Made by a program: the position numbers and the translations under genes | Notes under the pieces: generated by a model | Databases searched by the model: none | Told to the model about the DNA's origin: nothing | What the model saw: the letters and a program-made list of their open reading frames with translations, nothing else | DNA from: Spirochaetales bacterium | Lineage (GTDB): Bacteria > Spirochaetota > Spirochaetia > Treponematales > Treponemataceae | Direction: 5' to 3' | Assembly: GCA_029098225.1 (NCBI GenBank) | Contig: JAQXNX010000033.1 | Span: forward strand, 62,001 to 126,000 | Length of the DNA stretch: 64,000 nucleotides | Part shown: piece after piece, positions 32,001-40,875 of the stretch | Layout: every line of letters begins with the position of its first letter | Position numbering within the stretch: position 1 is the stretch's first letter

Positions 32001-34333
32001 TTTGCCTTAGACCAGCCACCTTTAATTAAAAGATTAGTAAGTGTAACCGGTGTTGCATCATTAAGAGCTAATGAACCAGAAGAAATTGATAAAACAGATT
32101 TATTATCTTGTATAGCGGTAAAGGCTCCGTTAAATCCATCCTGTGGTTTACCCTGTGAATCCAGATCATTTATACCGGTTACAGTTAGAGATTTTGCTTT
32201 ATGACTGGCTGAAGATGTTTTTCCAAGTTCTTCTATTTTCTGCTCACCCTCAATTATTCCATCAATATAAATATAAAAATCAGCATCTTTATTATTTAAC
32301 TGCGAAAGAGCATCTTCAAGCTTTGAATATGGTTTTGCTTTAGAGCCATTTGCACCAGTTGAAGGAGGTGCTGAACAAACTTTTCTTGTAGAATCTGAAG
32401 CAGCTACATAAATAGGTTTAGCAAGTGTAGCAGTTTTATTATCGCCGGAAAGCATAACTGTCCAGCCATTTGTATCGCTTACGTTAAAATAATCGATATC
32501 GCTTTGAATATTTTCATAAGTATCGGCGAGGCCTTCCAGAACTTTTATTCCATAATTCCATTCATATGAAGTAATTGTTGCAACAATAGTTGTTCCATTA
32601 ACAGTTGCTTCTGAAGGAGGAATTAAGTGACCGCCTATATAAATACATGTATTTGAAGAAGGAAGATAAATATCATTTTTACCAGCGCCAGTTGCTCCGT
32701 TAGCTCCATAAGGAAGGTAAGCTGCCCCGCTCATTATAAATTTACAGCCTTCAGTAATATAAACAGCTCCACCGGATGAACTTTCATTACCAGAAATTTT
32801 TCCACCAGTTATTGTATATTCAGCATGATCATTAAGATAAATACCACCGCCATTTGTGCCGGAACCTGTATTATCATAAATCTCGCCTCCGGTCATTGTT
32901 ACTTTTGCATATTTGTCTATACTAATTCCCTTGCCAGTTGCAGTATTAATATTTCCAGTAATTTTTGCTCCGGGAAGAATTGATAATGTCGGATAATTTG
33001 TGTTAGAGGCACCTGTAATATAAATACCGCCGCCACTTTGAGTTGCTGTATTATTTGTAACTAAAACTTCGTTTCCAAGCGAAATCTTTGATTGACCGCC
33101 TATATATATTCCACCACCGTATTCAGAAGTTCCACCGGTTATTTTTATATTTTCTATTATAATATCTTTGCCTGAAGGAGTATTTAAATAAAGTGCCCGG
33201 TGAGTTGAATCTCCCTGAATTTTTATATTTTCTCCATCACCACGAATTGTTACAGAATTTGCAGTTATAGAAGAAATATTAATTTCCTGAGGTCCCAGGT
33301 CTGTACTTATGTTAATTGTATAATCCTTTGAAGAGTCATTCATTTTTGCAAAGGCCTGTTCAATTGTCTGCAGCGGATAAACCCAGGTGCCGGAATTGTC
33401 TGCCCTGCCATTATTTGAATCAATATAAAAATCTGTAATAATATTAAAGTTATTACAAAGCTCTTCTGTTATATTCAGGGTTACGCCACTTCCGCCATCA
33501 GAAATACATTCATCGTTACCTGCCCAGCGTTTCGTTGTAAGTCCATCAAAAACATTTACCGACTGACGGGTTACATAAAGCGGAGAACCACTGCAATCGG
33601 TAGAGCTATAAAATTTAATTAAAAAATCATAACTTCCAGATGGAACATCAGTTTCATTAATAAGAGGATTAGAAGCAGAAAAATTTTCTACAGAAAGGCT
33701 TGCTGTTCTCACACCATTATTAGTCCATTTTTCTGCATTAGAAACAACACTATAATAAACCGACTTAATATCTGAATAAACAGTTGTATTTAAAATTACT
33801 GTTCCAGTCCCATTTTGACTCTGTAATGGAGCCAGAGTAATATGCATATTTGGATTTACAGGACTTCCGGAAGTAAGCTGAAAGCGTTCAGATAAACCTT
33901 CAAGAATAAATGTATCTCCGCTTTTTACTTCTATTTTGATTTTATACCAGATATCAAGTGTAAGATTTGTTACGCTAAAAATACAAGGAGTGGAAGAATT
34001 GTTTAAATCAGTTATTACTGCAGAATCTTTTGAATTGTCGCTTTGCTTGACTGCACTAATAATTATTTCGTAAGAAGAATCTGTAAGATCCGGTTTTAAA
34101 GGAAAAAGAGAACGGGAATTATTTTGATTTTCACTATCATCAGAAAGCTGTACTAAATTTTCCGGAAAAACATCACCATAAAAATATAAGCTGCCCGAAA
34201 CACTTCCTGTTTGAACTCTGACAGGTTCATCTGCGGGCTCTGATGACTGATCTATGGATTCTGTTAAATTCTGGCAGGCAGTAAAGAAAAGAGAAGCAAA
34301 TATTAAGCTTAAAAGCAATTTGATTTTATTCAT
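29093..34333 (-). CDS. Giant surface lipoprotein: repeated parallel beta-helix modules plus BspA-type LRR C-terminus
   Basis: Lipobox-like LLLSLIFASLFFTACQN; many GGGIY/GGAIF repeats; C-terminal LRR_5-type repeats (KLPSTVTQIGNKAFG...VNIPDGVTSIGYEAFKYT...). Confidence 0.85.
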   Translation of the reverse strand: MNKIKLLLSLIFASLFFTACQNLTESIDQSSEPADEPVRVQTGSVSGSLYFYGDVFPENLVQLSDDSENQNNSRSLFPLKPDLTDSSYEIIISAVKQSDNSKDSAVITDLNNSSTPCIFSVTNLTLDIWYKIKIEVKSGDTFILEGLSERFQLTSGSPVNPNMHITLAPLQSQNGTGTVILNTTVYSDIKSVYYSVVSNAEKWTNNGVRTASLSVENFSASNPLINETDVPSGSYDFLIKFYSSTDCSGSPLYVTRQSVNVFDGLTTKRWAGNDECISDGGSGVTLNITEELCNNFNIITDFYIDSNNGRADNSGTWVYPLQTIEQAFAKMNDSSKDYTINISTDLGPQEINISSITANSVTIRGDGENIKIQGDSTHRALYLNTPSGKDIIIENIKITGGTSEYGGGIYIGGQSKISLGNEVLVTNNTATQSGGGIYITGASNTNYPTLSILPGAKITGNINTATGKGISIDKYAKVTMTGGEIYDNTGSGTNGGGIYLNDHAEYTITGGKISGNESSSGGAVYITEGCKFIMSGAAYLPYGANGATGAGKNDIYLPSSNTCIYIGGHLIPPSEATVNGTTIVATITSYEWNYGIKVLEGLADTYENIQSDIDYFNVSDTNGWTVMLSGDNKTATLAKPIYVAASDSTRKVCSAPPSTGANGSKAKPYSKLEDALSQLNNKDADFYIYIDGIIEGEQKIEELGKTSSASHKAKSLTVTGINDLDSQGKPQDGFNGAFTAIQDNKSVLSISSGSLALNDATPVTLTNLLIKGGWSKANGSGLKLSNNANVIISDGVLIKENITTANGGGISCTNSLLTINGGEISGNTAVKGDAVYLSGAANTYPLSLSGNVYIPAGANGANHICVENGIVKLEGTLANHNSSSKIQIMHGKPNRGFALLGGTKLSDEIGKVSLVLNSGFILESSGTNIGKLKLKNTPSTLYVNYSSTDAFDATSSDYAGTKAGEYDYIWNPAGSGTTCYNENSTMPSDKPFKNLKTALLFITNQNVKQNYTIKIIGELSGSQSIEDDTSTAKPVTLNTSTTVSAITLEGNTGSSTDSINGGYSSTSQQKGRALKINTSVPVTITKLKITGGWTNNSNNEEGYGGGIYITGNGTVKLSDDSVIIGNHANFGGGIYVCSGSTLFMYGTALIGQSGYTGTSDLGFNNANINAARKSGGGIYSVGSVYIGYSGFDENSKPAGTAMSNSSSYGILRNYALEAGGGICSSNGTLVTLVINNGYIRDNKTAGTGGGIYCTGNNNSIKTAYINSNEAASGGGIAVSGSGLLTIDDDVTMESNHASNNGGAIFLGGGNLVISKGHIGGATSTKKNRADGNGGAIFVNGTVKLSGDLVFSSGGAGVDDIYLPQNKIISTGGITRNTHIAVTMFSYSAGATVLSKADGCSDEDFQSDISKYTISNRSWGISNEGLLQAVVSVTADEAVDALDSIQNGQILKITGAITTDQLNQIKTKLNSIAHDIWSGNMAAKLFSLDLSGVTGLTAIPREQFYAGLDYREIYPLETIKLPSTVTQIGNKAFGLNHNLKSVNIPDGVTSIGYEAFKYTVIENITIPATVTAIGAGAFTESSIKKLIIPDSVTSLGVEVAYRCHNLEEIRFPDNSSITEIPESSCSSCENLTTVTYGSYITKIGESAFSACQSLESFEIQPQITELGRCSFSSTNSLSSITIPANCRKIGEYAFSGSGLTSISFEVTSGWKKSEDNTPVNVTSPDFFNDLTYSAMYGVTGQMPELVR

Positions 34334-34346
34334 TTTCTACATTCTC

Positions 34347-37300
34347 CTATTTAAAGTTGCGGATAGCACAAACACAATGCTGTCTAAAACTGTCCTCCCA
34401 GTTTGTTTTTCCTTCTCCCCATTTGAAGAAGATGGCATCACGATCAGCACAAGAGTCACCAACAGGAGTTGTAGATGTCCAGAACCAGTCTGTTGTGTTA
34501 AACTTTCGTAAGTCAGGTGCAGCATAGTCCAAAACGTTATTTACCACATCGCGGTTCCACCAGAACACTAAAAATTCTGGAGCTGATGGTAAATACCAGC
34601 CATTTCGCCACTCTTCTTCAAATCGGTTATGATAAGACCACATAGCCCACTGAATGGCATTATAATGCCACTCGTTAGTATCATCTGTTTTTCCCCATGC
34701 CCTCATCTGAGCTCCAATTTGTGCAAGGTTGTCACTTCCGTCAACATCCCCACTAATTCCATTACCGTTACGACTGAAATCACCACCTGACCAGCATGGA
34801 GCACTGTTATTTGCATCAATCCATTTAAACCAGCCGTTTGCAGCAGCTGTTCCTTCGCCTATTGAGTATCGCTCTGTATGACCATCAAAGCTTCCTATTC
34901 CAACTCCAAGGAGGCGGTCTCCCATTTTCTGATTAACACCACTATAAACATCGTTGTGGTCATAGAAAATAACAGCAATAGCATCTGCTCTTTGTGTACT
35001 GTTAATTTTTGTGCGGTTGTTATAGGCTACAGCTTTTCCACTTTTAAGCACTAAGTCACCAACAGCATCCGGGGCATCCTTTAACGGAGCTGCAAGACGA
35101 CCTTCGCGGTCTATAGACCATTCGTTATTTGCACATACAAATTTTGCTAATAAATCTGCATCACTGCTTCCAGAAACAATTATTCTGTCTGTGCTGTCAT
35201 TTGAAGCTGGCAGAATGTTCACATTTTGAGAAGCTGTATATGTTGAATCAACAGCAATTACAGAACCCTTTGAAACTTCAAGTTTTCCAGAAATTCTGCT
35301 GTTTCCTCTAAGCGTTAAATCACAATCCTGGCGAATAAGTTTAATTGTTGAAGAATTATCATTTTCTCTTTCAAAGCATATATTGTCCAGAACTATAGAT
35401 CTTGGACCATTATTGCCAATTTCTAACACAGAAGAGCCGCTTGCCGTAATTTTTGCATTAGAAGTACTACCTTGAACAGTTAGTCTTGCAAGTTCAGATG
35501 TACAGGTATTTAAATGGCCGGCTGCTGAAATATCGCCAAGTTCAACATTGCCAGAAATATGTATTATAACAAAATTACGTGTTCCAGATTCCCGAATCAA
35601 ACCAAGTGCACGAGAGAAGGTTCTTAAAGCTTCGGTCTGTCTTGCTCCACTATTGCTGTCGTCTCCGGTTTCAGAAACATAAAGTTCATCCAGCGTTCGT
35701 ACATATACATTAAGCTCCTGTGAATAAGTAAAGCCATTGTACTTACACCTTACAAAGAGCACATAATTTCCAGAACGCAGATTGTTATATATTTGAACAG
35801 AATTAGTTACACTGGTATTATCATAATAACTATTTCCAACATCTTCACCAAAATAAGAAAGACTATAATTAAAATCAGTACAAGCCGAAGTTATATCAAT
35901 TTCTTCTGTTCCAATAGTCTTCCTTACATTTATATTCATTAACTTTCGTTCGTGGAAAGGAATATAAGCAGATTCAAGAGAGAATGTTACAGTCTCGTCA
36001 AAATCAAGATTAATTTCTCCACCACTGAGGGCAAGAATAGCTTCTCCGTTTGACTCATCGTAGCCTACACCATGTTCATCGCCAATAAAATACGTTCCTG
36101 GATTTACGCCATTGTTGTAACCACCATTGTAGCCATATCTTTCTGTAAATTGAATAGTAGTTCCTAAAGCCGGAGGAAGATTAGATTTTATTCCAATTTG
36201 AGAACCGGTAAGCGGACTGCAAATATTTATTTTTGCAGGAATTGAATCTGAAGATTTTAGATAAAGATTTGCTTTATTTCCATCTCCATCATAATTATTA
36301 TTAATTACCGCTTTATAAAGATTCAATGTAGAATCATTATCTATATATACAGCTCCGGAAGGCTGTGTAAAGCCTGCTGTATTTCCTGTTATTGTTACAA
36401 TTCCATCTTCCGAACCAAGCTCAAGAATACCGGAAGAACCAGAAACTTTAATTGCCGAACCTGCATAACCGGTAGATTGAATACCACTAATACTTCCTGA
36501 TTCATAGCTTAATTTACTATTATTAACATCAATTCCGGAGCCTGAAATATTTAAATTATTAAATGTAACTTCTGCTCCAGAAGCTATAAGGAAGGCTCTA
36601 TCATAACCAGTTCCATCTATTGTATAGCCATTTCCTTCTACCGTAACTTTTATAGCACTATCTATTGCTGCAAAAGCATCTGTCGTACTTTCACTATTAT
36701 CTGCAGAAAGATCACTTTGTAAAATTATTTTATAGCCTGTTGAAACAGGATCATTGTTTTCTGCGGCATTAATTGCTGCAATACATTGAGTAATTTTTGA
36801 ATATGGTTTTCTCTTTGAACCGTTTCCATCTGCAGAAGCATTTTTGTTTATATAATAATTTGCACTCTTATGAATTGTAAATTTACTTGTTGTAGTTGAA
36901 CATTCACTCATTAAATCGCTGTCTACATAACCATTATATGATGCGAATGCCTTTACATAATATTGTCCATTTTCCAGTGGAATTGTAACAGGAGCCGTTC
37001 CTGAGCCACTTGAAACTTCAGAATTATCAGCTGCATTATAGAAGGTATAAGTTATTACAGGCATACCGGAAGAAGGCTCTCCTTCAGTTTCACCATTTTC
37101 ATCATAATGATAGCTGCTTCGGTTGTGACTCAAAACTACATTATAAATTCCGGTATCATCATCTGCGCAATAATCTGTTCCGGTAGATAAAACGCTTATT
37201 GAAGGCGGCCTTAATTTATCTGAACGATTAGAAACATATGCTGAAGAACTAAATCCAAAATCATCATATAATGCAAGAGAATAGCCGATTGTTGAGCTTG

Positions 37301-38168
37301 CTTCTATCGAGTTAGGATCTATTCCTGATGAATAATAAACTGCTGTATATCCGGCAGAAGTTAATGGCGTAAATATTTGTGCACTTCCATCAAGATTGTA
37401 AAGGCCTGGCGGTGTTAAAGAAAGCTTTCCATAATTATTTGGATCTGAAATAACAAGACTTCCAGTTTCGTAACTTATTCTATAATGCTCACTTCCAATA
37501 TACAAATCTTTTGTATCTTTTTCGTGAAGAGTTCCAGTAAGATTTTTAATATTAAAGCAGACTATATACTGAGCTGTTGTGCCCGGAGTAAGAGAAACCG
37601 GCTGATCGCGTTGAAAAACTGCACCTGCAACACGAGGTGGCGGAGTATTAACCATTACAGAAATTTTATAAGACTTAAATTCGCGCTGAGTTGAAGCTTC
37701 ATGAACTGTAATTGTTCCAGAAAGATCTTTTATAATTTGAGTTCCGGAAATGACTTCGTTATTATCTACGCTATTAAGAAAATTCTTTCCGAATATGAGC
37801 ACTGCAGACTGGTTATCTGAAGCCTGAATGAATCTTACAGAATCAGAAAACTGAGCAGCCTTTGCAGCTATTTGAGAATTGTCAAATTCATAATTAAAAT
37901 CAAGAATATATTGCTGGGGATTACGAAGCTGTAAATAAATTGTTTTATCAGAATCACTTAGAAATGTATCAAGACCGTCATTTCCGCTTCCAATAGAATC
38001 GAAGATATTATGTTCAATTATTTCTGCTGAATTTGTATAATATTCAAAAAATTCGTTTACCGGTTCATTAAAGGTTATATTTCCACATGAAGAAAGAAAA
38101 AGCTGCAAAAAGATAAATAATAAAATAAATAAATAACTGAATTTATAGAACAAAAATTTTTTGTACAT
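34347..38168 (-). CDS. Giant lipoprotein: Ig-like/beta-helix modules with C-terminal DUF1566-like (C-type-lectin-fold-like) domain
   Basis: Lipobox-like LFIFLQLFLSSCGN; YYINKNASADGNGSKRKPYSKITQCIAAI module; C-terminus NGWYLPSAPEFLVFWWN...DWFWTSTTPVGDSCADRDAIFFKWGEG...CVCAIRNF. Confidence 0.75.
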   Translation of the reverse strand: MYKKFLFYKFSYLFILLFIFLQLFLSSCGNITFNEPVNEFFEYYTNSAEIIEHNIFDSIGSGNDGLDTFLSDSDKTIYLQLRNPQQYILDFNYEFDNSQIAAKAAQFSDSVRFIQASDNQSAVLIFGKNFLNSVDNNEVISGTQIIKDLSGTITVHEASTQREFKSYKISVMVNTPPPRVAGAVFQRDQPVSLTPGTTAQYIVCFNIKNLTGTLHEKDTKDLYIGSEHYRISYETGSLVISDPNNYGKLSLTPPGLYNLDGSAQIFTPLTSAGYTAVYYSSGIDPNSIEASSTIGYSLALYDDFGFSSSAYVSNRSDKLRPPSISVLSTGTDYCADDDTGIYNVVLSHNRSSYHYDENGETEGEPSSGMPVITYTFYNAADNSEVSSGSGTAPVTIPLENGQYYVKAFASYNGYVDSDLMSECSTTTSKFTIHKSANYYINKNASADGNGSKRKPYSKITQCIAAINAAENNDPVSTGYKIILQSDLSADNSESTTDAFAAIDSAIKVTVEGNGYTIDGTGYDRAFLIASGAEVTFNNLNISGSGIDVNNSKLSYESGSISGIQSTGYAGSAIKVSGSSGILELGSEDGIVTITGNTAGFTQPSGAVYIDNDSTLNLYKAVINNNYDGDGNKANLYLKSSDSIPAKINICSPLTGSQIGIKSNLPPALGTTIQFTERYGYNGGYNNGVNPGTYFIGDEHGVGYDESNGEAILALSGGEINLDFDETVTFSLESAYIPFHERKLMNINVRKTIGTEEIDITSACTDFNYSLSYFGEDVGNSYYDNTSVTNSVQIYNNLRSGNYVLFVRCKYNGFTYSQELNVYVRTLDELYVSETGDDSNSGARQTEALRTFSRALGLIRESGTRNFVIIHISGNVELGDISAAGHLNTCTSELARLTVQGSTSNAKITASGSSVLEIGNNGPRSIVLDNICFERENDNSSTIKLIRQDCDLTLRGNSRISGKLEVSKGSVIAVDSTYTASQNVNILPASNDSTDRIIVSGSSDADLLAKFVCANNEWSIDREGRLAAPLKDAPDAVGDLVLKSGKAVAYNNRTKINSTQRADAIAVIFYDHNDVYSGVNQKMGDRLLGVGIGSFDGHTERYSIGEGTAAANGWFKWIDANNSAPCWSGGDFSRNGNGISGDVDGSDNLAQIGAQMRAWGKTDDTNEWHYNAIQWAMWSYHNRFEEEWRNGWYLPSAPEFLVFWWNRDVVNNVLDYAAPDLRKFNTTDWFWTSTTPVGDSCADRDAIFFKWGEGKTNWEDSFRQHCVCAIRNFK

Positions 38169-38279
38169 TAAACTATCTCTTCGATTTATCCTTTAGTTCA
38201 AACATATCTATTATAATTAATATGTTAATAATTTTCAATGTTTTTAAATTATATGTTGAAAGTACATATGCAAAATTAC

Positions 38280-38308
38280 ATGACACAAAATAACATTTGT
38301 GCTATATT
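38280..38308 (+). promoter_or_regulatory. Putative sigma70-like promoter of purA, overlapped by a small inverted repeat
   Basis: ATGACA (38280-38285), 17 nt, TATATT (38303-38308); cacaaa-N6-tttgtg inverted repeat at 38284-38301. Confidence 0.4.
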
Positions 38309-38400
38309 AAACTTGTAAAAGCTCTGAGATGATTCTTCGGCGTTTTTATGTTCAAAAAAATCTCTTTAATCCGCGATGATTCTGCGGAAGGAAGTAAACC

Positions 38401-39624
38401 ATGAACGTAGTAGTTATGGGTGCCCAGTGGGGCGATGAAGGCAAGGGAAAAATCGTAGACTACCTTGCACAGGATGCAAAATACGTTGTTCGTTTTGCGG
38501 GCGGCGCTAATGCAGGTCACACAATTGTAGTAGATGGAAAGAAGTATGCTCTCCATCAGGTTCCGTCTGGAATCCTCTACCCTGAAAAATCAGTTTTCCT
38601 TGGTAGTGGTATGGTAATTGACCCTGAAGCTCTTTTCAAAGAACTCCAGATGCTCAAGGACAACGGCATTAACTGGGAAGGCCGCGTATTCATTTCTGAC
38701 CGCGCTCACCTTACACTTCCTGGCTACCGCGAAATGGATAAGGCCCGCGATGCAGCACGTAAGCGCCCAATTGGTACAACAGGCCGCGGAATTGGAACTA
38801 CTTATTCTATGAAATCTGAACGCGACGGTATCCGTCTTGCAGACCTTGACTGGGATGAAAAGTGGAATGACCTCGACGATGCAGACAAGAAATTCCTTGA
38901 ACAGTTCAAAGACAAGCTCCTTTCTATGCGCGTGAACATCGCTGCAAAAATGTACGAGTTCCGCAACGACAATATTCTTTTCGAAGGTGCACAGGGTGCT
39001 ATGCTCGACCTCGACTCAGGTACATATCCTTATGTATCTTCTGGAGCAAGCTGTTCTGCTGGTGCTGCTACAGGTTCCGGAATTGGTCCTAAGGCCCTCG
39101 ACAAGATTTACGGTGTATTCAAGGCTTATGAAACTCGTGTAGGAAACGGTCCTATGCCATCTGAGTTCAATGCTGATACAGAAGGCGAACTTTGCGACTA
39201 CGTTCGTAACACAGGTAATGAGTTTGGTGTAACAACAGGACGTCCACGCCGCTGCGGTTACCTTGACCTCGTTGCTCTCCGCTATGCATGTCACGTAAAC
39301 TCAATCGATAACCTTGTACTTACTCACCTGGACATTTACGACGACATGAACGAAATCGAAGCCTGTGTTGCTTATAACATTGATGGAAAAATTGTAACAG
39401 ACTTCCCTGCAAGCATTCCTGAACTCAACCGCGCAAAACCAGTTCTTCAAAAGTTTGAAGGCTGGAAGGCAGACATCACAAAGTGTACATCTTACAAAAA
39501 ACTTCCAAAGGCTGCCCGCGAGTATGTAGAGTTCATCGAAGACTTTACAGGTACAAAGGTTGGAATCGTTTCTGTAGGTGCAGACAGAAACCAGACTTTC
39601 GTACGTGAGAAGATCTGGCGCTAA
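38401..39624 (+). CDS. purA: Adenylosuccinate synthetase
   Basis: NVVVMGAQWGDEGKGKIVDYLAQDAKYVVRFAGGANAGHTIV; GTTGRGIGTTYSMKSERDGIRLADL. Confidence 0.97.
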   Translation: MNVVVMGAQWGDEGKGKIVDYLAQDAKYVVRFAGGANAGHTIVVDGKKYALHQVPSGILYPEKSVFLGSGMVIDPEALFKELQMLKDNGINWEGRVFISDRAHLTLPGYREMDKARDAARKRPIGTTGRGIGTTYSMKSERDGIRLADLDWDEKWNDLDDADKKFLEQFKDKLLSMRVNIAAKMYEFRNDNILFEGAQGAMLDLDSGTYPYVSSGASCSAGAATGSGIGPKALDKIYGVFKAYETRVGNGPMPSEFNADTEGELCDYVRNTGNEFGVTTGRPRRCGYLDLVALRYACHVNSIDNLVLTHLDIYDDMNEIEACVAYNIDGKIVTDFPASIPELNRAKPVLQKFEGWKADITKCTSYKKLPKAAREYVEFIEDFTGTKVGIVSVGADRNQTFVREKIWR

Positions 39625-39636
39625 AACGAGGCCGCA

Positions 39637-40875
39637 GTGAAAAGAATACAATACATCACAGTTTTCTTCATCATTCTTTTCACTGTGCTCCTTACTGCCT
39701 GCGGTACAACCTCACAAATCATTAAAGAACCTGCGGAAGACCAGCAGCTCGCACAAACTTCCGATACAGAATCACATCATCAAAAGCACGACAAAGATAC
39801 AATTACACTTTTATTCGCGGGCGATATTATGGCCCATTCGGTAAATTATTACATAACAAGCTATGAAAAAATCTGGCGTGATGTCCGTGAAATAATCACG
39901 GAACAAGACTTAGCCTTCGCTAACATAGAAGCCCCAATAGACACAACTAAAGCTGCCTCTAATTATCCGAATTTCAATATGACTCAAAAATACGTTCAGG
40001 CAGCCGTAGATGCCGGCTTTGATGTTTTTTCACTCTGCAATAATCACACAAACGACCAGTATAAAAACGGAATTCTAGAAACCATAAAAACGACACAGGC
40101 AATTACAGAATACACAAAAGAACAATCCGGAAACGACATTTATTTTTCCGGTATCAAACAGACAGGAGATTCAACGCTTTCTGCACTCACCTATAATTAT
40201 TTTGAGGCAAACGGCTGGAAAATTCTTTTTCTTCCAATAACTGAACTTTTAAATCGTCCCGATTCAGCAGAATACATAAATTTCATAAAGCCTAATGAAG
40301 AATCACGCAAAGCTTTTATAAAATATGCAAAGGAATTGCGTGAAGCAAATCCATGTGATCTTTTTATAATTTCTGTTCATACAAGCGAGCCGGAATACAC
40401 ACGCCTGGTTACAGAAAAACAGAATCAATATTATATGGATTTACTGGACGCTGGTGCAGATATAGTCTGGGCTAACCATGCACATATCATCAAAGACAGA
40501 AAAATCGTGGTAGATACAAAAACTGGCCGTGACAAGCTGATTATGTATGCAAACGGCAACACAATTTCCGGCCAGCGGACAAAGCCTGAACTCACGGCAA
40601 AAAATCCAAACAGTGAACGCGACAACACAGGCGACGGACTTTTTTATATTGTCACAATGCACAGAGAAAAAGACGGCTCCATGAAAATCAAAAAATGTGA
40701 ACCTTATTTTATAACAACCTACATTAACACTGCAAACGAGTATGTTATTAAACCGCTCAATCAGGATTTTGTAGATTACCTTTACGACGTTCCGCGAACA
40801 AACTGGGCAAAATATATTGAACGCCGTATCAATATTAATAAAGAAGCAACAAAGGATTTAATTGAATGGCAGTAA
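39637..40875 (+). CDS. CapA-family (poly-gamma-glutamate synthesis-type) lipoprotein
   Basis: Lipobox LFTVLLTACGT; TLLFAGDIMAHSVNYYI, DLAFANIEAPI, DVFSLCNNHTNDQY, GADIVWANHAHIIKD. Confidence 0.85.
   Translation: MKRIQYITVFFIILFTVLLTACGTTSQIIKEPAEDQQLAQTSDTESHHQKHDKDTITLLFAGDIMAHSVNYYITSYEKIWRDVREIITEQDLAFANIEAPIDTTKAASNYPNFNMTQKYVQAAVDAGFDVFSLCNNHTNDQYKNGILETIKTTQAITEYTKEQSGNDIYFSGIKQTGDSTLSALTYNYFEANGWKILFLPITELLNRPDSAEYINFIKPNEESRKAFIKYAKELREANPCDLFIISVHTSEPEYTRLVTEKQNQYYMDLLDAGADIVWANHAHIIKDRKIVVDTKTGRDKLIMYANGNTISGQRTKPELTAKNPNSERDNTGDGLFYIVTMHREKDGSMKIKKCEPYFITTYINTANEYVIKPLNQDFVDYLYDVPRTNWAKYIERRININKEATKDLIEWQ

Noticed and set aside
34347-34700. DGR variable region
   Set aside because: The C-type-lectin-like fold is suggestive, but no reverse transcriptase, template repeat or accessory protein is seen within 64 kb.
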